Assembly (NCBI RefSeq): GCF_000090795.2
Contig: NW_003546401.1
Location: 105,360 to 152,732, forward strand
DNA: 47,373 bases
Source: Amphimedon queenslandica
Taxonomy: Eukaryota; Porifera; Demospongiae; Haplosclerida; Niphatidae
Direction of reading: 5' to 3'
Made by a program: the position numbers and the translations under genes. Of this stretch, positions 1 to 10,955 are shown piece by piece. Each line of letters starts with the position of its first letter. The first letter of the stretch is position 1. A model generated the notes under the pieces. It saw only the letters and a list, made by a program, of their open reading frames with translations. It was not told the origin of the DNA and searched no databases.

Positions 1-196
1 AAAATTAATAAATTCAATTTCATGTGTGCCTGACAACGCCCATCAGCAATTTTTTATACAATACATGCAACACAATAACAATACTGTATTAAATCGGTTT
101 AAATGCTTACTCTCATAAAATTATATAAATAACTATCACACTAGTTACAATAATGTTACCACAAAAAGTAAACTAATAATTTTTCATTTTCACAAG
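1..196. other. 3' flank of the CARD/GTPase gene
   Basis: AT-rich sequence downstream of the minus-strand stop codon at 197-199. It probably includes the 3' UTR. No gene or repeat was recognised. Confidence 0.4.
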
Positions 197-3100
197 TTAC
201 ACAAGCCTTTTTTCGATATATGAAGCAGCAGCTGCCTCTTCGCAATTCCTTAAGACATCCAAAAACTTTTCCCAAGACCCTTCCTTGTTTGCTATCCACC
301 AGTCAATGGCTTTTTCTGTTGGAAACTCATAGTCATGTCCATCATACTTTGCTTCTTCCTTCAATTTTTGTTTCATATCTGTCGGGATGCAAAGTTCTGA
401 CAGCAAATACCGAAATGATTTTGTAAATCCAAATTTAGCATGACGTAGTAACTTAATAGCTTCAGAAGCTTCAAATGGAGTTTTATAGCCTATATAAAGA
501 GTTTGCGGCATTACACTTTTAAATTAATTTGTGCCGGCATACTTTTGGCTTGACATGTATCTTCTTCCTCATTCAAAAACTGAACTTCTTTTGTCGGCCC
601 TGTGGCATCATCATCAACAACTGTAGCTTCAATTAATGCAATAAAACATTTAAAAATTCATTTTTAGTAACATGACATACTTTGTTTTAATTTAGAGTCC
701 TCATCTTTTTTTTCTATAGTGGCAAACACAGTAAGAGTTAATAGCAGCATTAGCTGAATGCTTACTTTCAGATGCCAAAAAACACTTCAAGCCTTCTGCA
801 ATGTCTTCTTCCTTTAAATATTCCCGTAATTCCTTTTCTATCCATACCCCAACATCATCACATGACAAGATTCCAGCATCAGACAAAGCTTGGCGACCCC
901 CATTGCAATTAAGAGAAGAGTCTTTGTCTTGACAAAAAGAATAAAAGCCCATTTCCCAGTTTGGCAAAGGATCAAGCTTCTCATGTAACTTCTAAAAATC
1001 AAAATAAGACAGAATCTCATATGCAAAACGACAATAAAATTATCTTTCTGCTAATATCAAATTTTATACTTTAATCATTTGATGATTTGAATTATAACAC
1101 TATGACACTATGCAATTTTTTCCATGCAACAAGAAATGTTGCCAGTGTATGCTGAGTAATTGCTTGGTGGGTAGGCCTTACAATTTCCGGGTTTAACCCG
1201 ATTTTACCCGATTTTAACCTCCCGAAAATAATAAATCTTTTCAGGCTAAACCCGATTTTTACCATAAAAATAACTTAATGTTACACATAAAGAGGTGTGG
1301 TCTAGAGTGTGCTTAGCTCATAGTAGGGGTGGTTTATTTCATTTCTAATGTCATCTGAAACTTGACATATGCAAATGACTTTGAACTTTTTAATCAAGAC
1401 ATTCAGAACACTTTGTACAGTATAATTATATTTTCTTCTGAGTTTGGTTCTTAAATTTGTTTAAAAACAACCCGATTTTATGTAATGTGACAGGATTAAA
1501 CCTGAATTTAACCCCTATTGCCATTTGTTCCTATTTAACCTGAAAAAACCACCCCAAATTTAGAATTTTATTAAACCCGAAAACTGTAAGGCCTATTGGT
1601 GGGGTATTCAAATTTGCTTCAATGATAATAATCAACAACCTCTAATTCTTGCCGTATGAAACGCCTGCCATGATCTTTCGAGCATTTTTCTGTTCCATCA
1701 TCACTAATACATGTATTAGCATATAATTTATCAGCATGACTTAAGCAAATCAAAACTGGGACTCCAAATTTCTTAAAAAACTCAATGCAATTTTTGGCTG
1801 CTTTAGTAGCATACCTCCTATAAAGTGAAACATATTAAAATAATGTCAAGTAAGTTATAAAACTCACTTATAATCAAGAACAAAAACAATTAATTGAGAA
1901 ATACGAAGCAATTCTCTTGAATACAGTGTGCCCTCATCTGCATCATCTATTCCGGGAAAATCAATCACACTCAATCCATCAACCATGCCTTCCAAGTTAT
2001 ACAGAAATGAAACAGTAGTACGCTGCATGCTAGTTGAACCAACTGCTACCTAATTAAAAATTTATTCTAAAATTTATAGACTACTATAATTATTTGTACC
2101 TTTTGTCTGAAAAGTGTTTTAACAAGACATGATTTCCCAGAGTTACTAAGGCCCACAATCCCCACAGTGGTGTGAGAGGCTAACTCTTCTCTTAAACGAT
2201 GAATATTTAGACACCAAATAATCCAGCGAGCAACAAGGGGGCGATATGGCTGCAATACGTGATACAAAAGGTTATTTTTAAAATAATTGTCCCATTTCAA
2301 TACTAATGTTTTTACTCTAGTTGTTGGTTTAATATCTCTTTTTGAACACAATTCGGCAAGTTGAGTTTCAAGAGAGTAGCTAATGTAGCTTGTATTACAG
2401 CTGACAGTTTCATTAAACTTTAAACACTGCAACAAAAACTGCAGTTTACCAGCATAAAATTCTGAGTGTTGATCAGATGCTTGACTAGACTTTTTAAAAA
2501 TGCCCTTAATGTACTTTTCCACTTTTACAACCATTGCTTTACCTTTTCTGCTGGCATACATTTTTTTTAAGTCGAGCATATCTAAACTGAACAAAGCCCA
2601 AACTCCAACAGCTGGTGGTGCTTCTGTGGTCTGAAGAATGTGAGCAGTTTCCAAAGGTGAATCTACTAAAGGCACTCTAATTCGCTGCTCCATAAAGCCT
2701 CCCAGTAATAGCGTACAGATTAGGAGCTCATCGTTACAGATATTTTGAATCGTTGTGAGCATTTCTTCATTGTAATTCTTTTTTGCTTCTTCACTAGATT
2801 TATCATATTCATGAAAAATATCTTTTTCTAATTCTTCAGCTTTAAGGGCATCTAATTTGTTCCGTCCCTCTTTCAAGACATCTATTGGAGAAAGAAGCTT
2901 GCCACCTTTTCTGTCAACTCTGGTTGCAAAGAGCTCTCTAACATTAGCTCCACTTATTACTCGTAGGGTTGTCCTAGCATTATCCACACAATATTTTCTT
3001 GCTGTTTCTCGAAGTTTATTCATCAAGGCAAGAAGAGTGCTTCTATCCAAAGGTTGAAGTGGATTTTGATGAGGCCTCACAGGATTACCTTGGACAACCT

Positions 3101-6100
3101 CAGAAAATGACCTTGGCATAGGTACCGGTACATGCACATCTACTACAGGAGGAAAAGGCATACCAGAAGAACTTATTTGATTAATAACCCGAAGAAATTC
3201 CCGCTGCAAATGGTCAAGAAATACAGGATCAGAGCCAACTGCTAAACACATGCATGCTCTATCCAAACCAGCTGCTAATTCAATGGAAGGAGGAGGAGGT
3301 ACATCAACAGAAACAAAAGCTTCAGCACATTTCCAGGCAATCTCTTGAGGTTGAGGTGCATTTTCAATAGCGTAGCAGATGCTTTCAATTGGAACTATTC
3401 GTGTTGCTTCATCTAAAAATTTGCATATGGTTTTGTAGCGCTTTGACACTACACCATCTGAAATGCACTCCAGTAAAGCAGTAAGAAAACTCAGTTTAAT
3501 GACTTCACCAGGAGTACATATAGCAAGTTGTCGTTGCCGATATGATATATGATATTCACCCTAAAATTAAAACAAAAATGAATATCACAATAACCATTTA
3601 AACTCACCATACACTTCACAGGTACTTTACGTTTTATAGGATTTGCAAAGTGGCTGTACAAGACAATATCAACTGTCTCAGTATTCCTCTCAATAATCAA
3701 ATCTTTTTGATCCCTAGGAGTGTAGTTAAAACGAACAGATCTACTAGTAGCATCTGCTTCAAGATCATCAATAATTATATTGCTTCTGCCATTTATGCCA
3801 ATTTTAGAGCAAAACCAGAGGTTTTGTCCTTGTAGCACCAGTGCAATTTCATCTCCATGGCGATAGAATGTTATTGAGGAAACATCAGGCTTCAAAAGAG
3901 ATACAACATTAGCAGCAACAGAAGGTGGGCTCTTAGAATGAACAAAACACTTCTTAAGTACATCATAGTACTTTTCTATGGAATGCTTTAAAAAGAAAAC
4001 ATGAATTAGAAAAGCAAAAGTACATTATAAAGTTTACCTCCTCTAAGATGCTACTATTTTTTGGAATTTTCTCAAGCTCTGCTGCACTTGGAATTTTCAA
4101 AATTTCTTGAGCTCTTTGTGGTAATAGTTGAGAGACCATATATGAATGAACATAATGATATATTCCAAAAAGTTTAACTTCTCGAAGTTTCGTCAAATGG
4201 TCATCAGAAAGGACGGTCTTTAAATTTGACAAAGAATTTTCAAATTCAGGACTCTAAAATCAGTTTGTATAACATGTACTGTAGCTATAATGCTTTACTG
4301 CTGTACCTTATCCTGTTTCCCTGCTTTTTTATACTTAAGCAGATCATTGACAATAACTGCACCAATTTTTCCAGACAACTGTTAAAGTAACAATAAAAAT
4401 GCCATACATCAATAACTGACTTACATGTACTTTGTCATGATCTTTTACTCCATTGGTAATATCATCAAATCGTAGTAACCTTGACACAAAATCTCCCTGC
4501 AGCTGAAAAATGTGGCTATTTTCTTTCATCTCAGCAAGGCACTCTTCTACAGTTTTATCTTCTACTGCTTTGAGTGGAACCAGTGGCACACCAAATGTGA
4601 CACACATTGTACTCTGTGAAAGATTACTAATGCTAAGACATGTCTGCTTCCATACTGAAGCATACACAGAGAGTGCCAACAGACCACCAAATTCAAATCC
4701 TATCCAAATTAAAAAAATTATTGATGTACATGTATGAGCTTACCAGTAAATATAATAGAATAACCATTTTGTATTTGTTCAACAAAAAAACGAACCGGTA
4801 AGCGATCAGTTTGCTTCGAAATACCTATACAGACAGGCATGTAACACATAAATTTAGCTTGATGCCCATGCAGCATACCTTCACTGATAATACCACTTTT
4901 CTGCCATATCTCAAGATCAGGCTCACCTAAGAAGCCAATATAAAGCTCTTTATCTTTTTCCCGTTTCGCTATAACATAACGCTCCAATTTTGGATCTTGT
5001 GGCTTTGATACAGACAACTCATCGAAATCATGAACAATGCTATCTAAATATTTCTTGCTGTCTTTATGTGCAACAAGACAGCATAATATCAAGCAATTAT
5101 GAACTATTGCTTCAGAAAACAGCTTCTTGTCAGCTTCTGGAGGTATCATGGCTTCATTAATGGCAACAGAAGTATCAGAAGTACGAGTGATTTCTTCTAA
5201 CATCGCAAAAGACCAGGTATAGAGATCAGCTGGAATTATCATTTCCTTATAACAAAGTCTGTTCAACAATTCACGCAGCTGAGATTTGGAAACAGAGCTT
5301 TCAAACTGACTCTTGAAAAACGATGTGATGCACTCTCTTATGACTGTATACTTAGCATCAATATTTTCATCAGATCGTAAAGTACGCTTATGCAGAAGCG
5401 ATAATTCCATCTTAAATTCTTGAAGCTTGATCTGGTCACTCTGATTAGTACTTGTCATAATTTCTATTATTAAAATAAGGACATGCTTTAATTGTATATA
5501 AATCAACCTATATTTTTATTACAACAGTAATTGATAACTGATAGTTAATAATTATACCGTATAGCGGGAAATCTTAGAGAGAATTAAATTTGGCGAAGTT
5601 GGTGTTTTGATAGTCATTCGTCAAAAAAATCTGCCATTTTGAGCCATTATGTGCATGCTCAATGGCACGTGGCCACAAACTCACCAAATTAGAATCTACC
5701 AATCACTACAATTTAGCAATTTGCCAATTTTAACTCCCTCCAAAATTTCTTGCTATACGATACTCTTTTATTTCTATAAATATTTGATACTTACATAGCC
5801 TTCAAATTTTAAAAATAATTTAATAACTTTTTACATTGAGTAGCTTTTAAAAATAATTTTTTGAAATAACTGCTACCAAAGGTGTATCAAGGCCAAATTT
5901 TTTGGGGGGGGAGCTGACTTGCTAAGATTATGTGAGACATTAATGTTAAAAAGATTATATGCTATAATATTAATTTATAAAAAAATGCATGTAAATTGTT
6001 TGTTAATATTACTACTTTGAATTGCTTTAGCACTTCCCAAATATTGAGGGGGCTCTGTCCCTCCTTAGAAAATATTGGGGGGGGGCTTCAGCCCCACTAG

Positions 6101-6945
6101 CCCCCCCTTCCTACGCTACTGACTGCTACAATGCACTATGTTATAAAATTCTGAGTGAAATTCACTATGACAATTGTGGAATGACTAGATGGTGTTTCAA
6201 AGTGGTTCAATGCACATAAGAATTACAGGCGTGGCCTGACCAGTGCAAGGGTCAGGCCATGTCTGGATATATAAGAATTGCTAGTGTAGAACCTTAGTTT
6301 TAGAGATGGGCGAATCCAGAAATTTGCATTTGATTCCAATTCCAAATACTTTTGAGACTGGAATCAATAGAATCAAATACTGATTCTGAGTACTAGATCT
6401 GCGCATGCGCAAAGCCACGTGTTACTAACTACAGAAATAAAAATGCAATAATGAATTAACTACTGATTAATTAACTATTATTAATAATAAAGGGTGTGGT
6501 TTAATTCAGAAATGTTTCAGACAATACGAGTACGATTGCATTCGGAATCGAATACTCCGGACTCAGAATCGCCCATCGCTACTTATTTTATAATAGACTA
6601 GTCAATCGACTGACCTCTTATTTGCGCACACAGTTTCTGAATAACTTCTGTCGATGCAAACTTTTCCAACATCGCGACAAAGGCTTCAACACGCTCACGA
6701 TATCCTTTCATCACCTGGAGTGCTGTGTATAGTAGCCTTCTTTTCCTGTCTTTTAACGAATTTTTACGATTAGTGACAAACTCGTACGCTTGGTCACTCA
6801 ATAAATTAGCGGAGTAGTATAACTCATCACACATCTCATCTGGCTCTATTAATTCCAATAAAACTTTAAAGTTAGCCTTAAGGAGTCGACATGCTTCATC
6901 TAAGGCAGAAAGAGGAGTTTCTTCTGATTCCTCTACAGCAGCCAT
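197..6945 (-). CDS. CARD - class-3-lipase-like - P-loop GTPase - Death-fold protein
   Basis: Thirteen exons: 6945-6615, 5463-4744, 4699-4425, 4378-4307, 4253-4038, 3985-3608, 3560-2100, 2049-1868, 1817-1640, 991-766, 713-681, 626-543 (start could be 620), 489-197; 4449 nt, 1482 aa. The ATG follows an in-frame TAA directly. Residues ~8-105 look like a CARD. Residues ~190-440 resemble class 3 lipase: LYIGFLGEP strand, FTGFEFGG at the nucleophile elbow (GxSxG Ser is Glu353), CVTFGVPLV, and GDFVSRLL around the expected catalytic Asp (D420). Exon 6 is beta-rich. The GTPase has P-loop GLSNSGKS (1134-1141), DFPG (1181-1184) and SHAD (1238-1241) in the G4 position. Residues ~1386-1482 resemble a Death-domain C-terminal half (W near 'GSWEKFLDVLRNC'). 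CARD and Death folds recruit caspases or kinases in animals; the immune or cell-death role is inferred. Weakest joints: exon 1 to 2, and the exon 9 donor (gttgtt). Confidence 0.8.
1174..1593. repeat. MITE with GGCCTTACA... terminal inverted repeats
   Basis: Left end GGCCTTACAATTTCCGGGTT and right end AAACCCGAAAACTGTAAGGCC are imperfect inverted repeats. The element is flanked by TA on both sides and has internal repeats of TTTAACCCGATT. It lies in intron 9 of the CARD/GTPase gene and explains why that intron is much longer than its neighbours. No coding capacity, so a non-autonomous DNA transposon. Confidence 0.75.
5555..5762 (+). repeat. MITE, TACCGTATAG family, copy A
   Basis: Ends TACCGTATAGCGGGAAAT and ATTTCTTGCTATACGATA form 18-bp imperfect terminal inverted repeats. 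The interior matches copy B at 7585-7799 in the opposite orientation (shared GGCACGTGGCCAC-like and TTTGGCGAA motifs). It lies in intron 1 of the CARD/GTPase gene. Confidence 0.8.
5876..6118. repeat. G-rich interspersed repeat
   Basis: Contains two runs of 8-9 G and a C7 run around GGGGCTTCAGCCCCACTAG, unlike the AT-rich surroundings. Looks like a degraded interspersed element inside intron 1 of the CARD/GTPase gene. Family not recognised. Confidence 0.4.
6302..6580. repeat. MITE with AG(A/C)GATGGGCGA ends
   Basis: Left end AGAGATGGGCGAATCC and right end AGAATCGCCCATCGCT are inverted repeats. Interior holds repeated GATTCC/GAATCGAATACT motifs. Third mobile remnant in intron 1 of the CARD/GTPase gene. 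Confidence 0.7.
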
Positions 6946-7162
6946 TTAAACGCAAAAATATTTAATTGAACCTCGGAAACCGCCCCCAGCAAGCAATGAA
7001 TAATGTTCAAGCTACATTGTTAGCATTTTAGCAAGAAACCATAATAATGATAATGATAGGTTTAGAATACTATAATACAATAAGAGAACACAAAATACAA
7101 TATAATAATGATAACAATAATAATAATTCACACATGTATTGTCGGAACAAGTTACATCTGAC

Positions 7163-7234
<72 letters not shown>

Positions 7235-7319
7235 GTATACATTATAATAGGGGAACAGTCCAAAACCAGAAAGAGGGCCAATAAATTGAAATAATGATAA
7301 TTGATGAAAATGGCTGATC
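6946..7319. other. Short intergenic region with (TAA)n microsatellite
   Basis: Separates the CARD/GTPase start from the RAVER stop, both minus strand. Holds a trinucleotide TAA/ATA run at about 7164-7234. It must contain the CARD/GTPase promoter, but no TATA box or other element was recognised. Confidence 0.6.
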
Positions 7320-8907
7320 TCATGATCCTGTCTTTATTCTTTTCAGTGGATGAGTAAAGGGGATTCCTTGATCATGCTGTCCTATGTACGGCTTGTTGTA
7401 TACACTGGATGAATGAGACCTCTCTCTTGAATTGTGATGTATCGAGCGTTTGTTACCAGCCTTGTGTGAGGAGGAGAGAGAAAAAGAGAAAATATAGAGA
7501 GAAAGAGAGCGTGTGAGAGGAGAGAGAAAAAATAATTTAAAAAATGAAAGAACAATTGGAGGAGAAAAAGAAAGATAGAGGGGATACCGTATAGTGGGAA
7601 ATTATATGGAGGGACTAAAATTTGGCGAATTGCTAAATTTAGTAGTGATTGGCGAAATTTAATTTGGCGAATATGTGGCCACGTGCTATTGAGCATTCAT
7701 ATAATGGCTCAAAATGGCGGATTTTTATTTTGGCGAATGGCTATCAAAATGCTGAATTCGCCAAAATTAATCACCTCAAAAATTTCCTGCTATACGGTGC
7801 ATGTAAAAAATAAGCAAGAAATTAAAGAAATGATGAAGAGATAATTGTACTATAAATAATTGTACAAATCTCTTACCTTTAATAAAGTATATACGGGCAT
7901 TACGTTTTCCTTTCTCTCTTCCACATTTTCTACTATCTTTAACTTTAACTTTGTCTTAGTGACACTGGAGGATAATGGTGGCCTAAAAGGAGGAGGAGGT
8001 GGTGGTGGGGGAGACGGAGTATTAACAGTTGGTGAGTCGTGATGATGATGATGGTGGTGATAGTGAGTATCATGAGAATGATAATTGTATGCCGTGTATG
8101 AGTGAGTTCCATTAGAAGGAGGAGGGGGAGGAGGAGGAGGAGGGGGAGGGATGGGATGAACGTGAGTATATATCTAATAAAAAAGAAAATCACATCATTC
8201 ACATGTCATGTACATGTATACATGTACGTATCATTTATAATGACATATTATAATTTAATATAATTTACTATTACACTGTACATGTACATGTATATGTACA
8301 TTGTACTACAATGTACACTACTAATAGTCTACCAAATCAACATTTGTTTGCTTTTTGAAATAAAAACTTCCAAAGATACATACTGTACATGTACACATAC
8401 ACTAATGTACATGTATGTCAGTGTTTCCCACAAAGCATGCTAAGTGAGCTAAACAGCATGAGCTTCATGAGCTGACAAGCACTACAATACAGTACATGGC
8501 ATTTGGAGCAACTTTAAAAATTCATAAAAAATCCAATTTTGATCAGAATCAGCTCAAACTTTCTACACAACATAAGAACATGTATATGTATCAGAAAAAA
8601 TTATAAAAATTAATAATTCTCTCGAAGCCATTTTTGACAAAATTTGGCATTTGACCAAAGGCTATAGCCTTTGGTCATTGGCCTGATTTTTGAGTAACTT
8701 TAAAAATTCATAAAAAATCCAAACTTGATCAAAATCAGCTCAAACTTGCTACACAGCATAAGAACATGTATATGTATCAGAAAAAATTATAAAAAATGAT
8801 GATTTGGCTCCTAGCCATTTTTGAGAAAATTTGGCTAAAGTCCTTGTACTCTTTGGATCTTAGTCCAATTTTTATTACCTTTAATAACAGAATGCAAATA
8901 TACTGAT

Positions 8908-8941
<34 letters not shown>

Positions 8942-10856
8942 TAGATGTACATGTATACCATGCTTACAGCAGATTCCTGTAAAAGTGTTTCATAGTTGCT
9001 CAAGACAATGGGCTGGACAGTCATGCCCCATAAGTTAGGCAGGAGACTCTTTGGCTGTAAGATACAAGCACCAGGTCTGCAAGGCATGCCATAGGAGACT
9101 CTTATCTCTTGTCCTTGAAAGGAATATCCATTGAGATTAAACTGGGCCTCTTCAGCTGAAAATGATGAATTGAAATCAATAAATGCAAAACACCTCGGAC
9201 AGCCATTGGGAGCTATAGCAACCTAAGGAAAGAGGGAGAGAGGAAGGGAGAGAGAGGGGAGGGAGAGAGAGGGGAGGGAGAGAGAGAGAGAGAGAGAGGC
9301 GGGAGGGAGAGAGAGAGAGGCGGGAGGGAGAGAGAGAAGGGGGGAGGGAGAGAGAGGGGAATTAAAGAAATAAGAAAAAAGATGGAAAATAAGTACATGC
9401 ACATGTACATTAAGTAAATTAATTACCCAAAATGTACATAAAGTTACATTCTCTTACCTGACAGAAATTAATGGTACCATAAACTTCAAACATCTTCTGG
9501 AGTACTAAATCATTCTTAAAAGTCTTTGGGAGTCGATCAACAAAGAGAGTTTTTGAATGAAGATCAGCAGTCGTTTGCATCCCATTATCAGCAAAATCAA
9601 CTCTCAAATGACGTCCACCAATTGCTTTAGTGGCCATTATGTGTTTAGCTAGTAGGGCCTCGTCGCGTGTCGAGAATTCAACAAACCCGTAGCCTTTACT
9701 GAGACCACGAGACATACTGTATATTATTAGACACCTTAACACAGTACCTGAAGAGAGAGAGGGGGGGAGAGTGAGAAAGAGAGAGGGAGGGAGAGAGAGA
9801 GAGAGGAAGATACAGGAGATTGCAGGATGTCTGAACTACTCAAGTACATAATTATACATTATTGTTCCTTTATACTCTTACAGCTGCTCTCATTCCCTCT
9901 ATTGTCTCTCACCATTACAAAGACAAATTACATGTGTAGAACATAGATACTAATGCACACATACATGTAGGCCATAAGGCTACCATTATATTGATTGGTG
10001 AACCTTATCAGTAGCAATACACATGACACATGACACATGTACAGAGCATGTTTACCTCATGCCATCATACAGTACATGTACATGTACTTATAAACTATAC
10101 TTATGCTGCGTTTACACTACATAAGTCGGCCAAACCGTGCTGAACCAGACTGAGCTGGCCCTGCTGTACTAACCATGCTGGCCTGGTTTGGCCCAGCTCA
10201 CTTCAGCTCAGTTTGGTTACTGTTTACACTATCAAATGAAACTGTGCTGGCCCACTTTAAACAGGGCTGGCTCAGTTAAAAAAGCTAGTGTAAACACAGT
10301 ATAACATAAGCTGAGGGTACTGTGTGTACATAAACAACCAAAACAGTGAAAATACATATAGGAGGTACGTTTGTAATTTTAGGACTTGAATTTGGCAAAC
10401 TGAGAGATTTTGCCACATAAAACCTGACATTTTGAACCATCTATGTGTAAATGATGTCCACATATTTCCAAATTAGAAAATTCCAATAAGATTGAGAGAA
10501 AATTATATGTACATGCATCCTCTTCAAATTACAATACGATCATACATCAATAGTATGTACATGTAGTACTACATGTACATGTACATGTATATACACATAC
10601 CTAATGGACTGAATAGTTCTCTTAGATTCTCCTTCTTAAACCAGAGTGGTATATTACCAATGAAAAGAAGAGAGTCTGGCCGACTATAAGATGCTTGTAA
10701 TCTACTTCTCTCGTGTCTGAGTTCTTTGATTCTGTTGAGGTCTTGAATCGCTTTAAAGGCTTGGAATGAAGTAGGGAAGATTAGACGGGCTGATCCGTCG
10801 CTGATTTTACACATTATATCACGATCTTGATCAGGAATCAGTGATCTTAACTCCTG

Positions 10857-10955
<99 letters not shown>

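Noticed and set aside
7012..7323. Open frame with a long poly-Ile run
   Set aside because: It is translation of the (TAA)n microsatellite.
9213..9410. Ser/Leu/Pro-rich open frame on the minus strand
   Set aside because: It is translation of the CU-rich tract; the real exon 5 of RAVER ends its acceptor at 9223.
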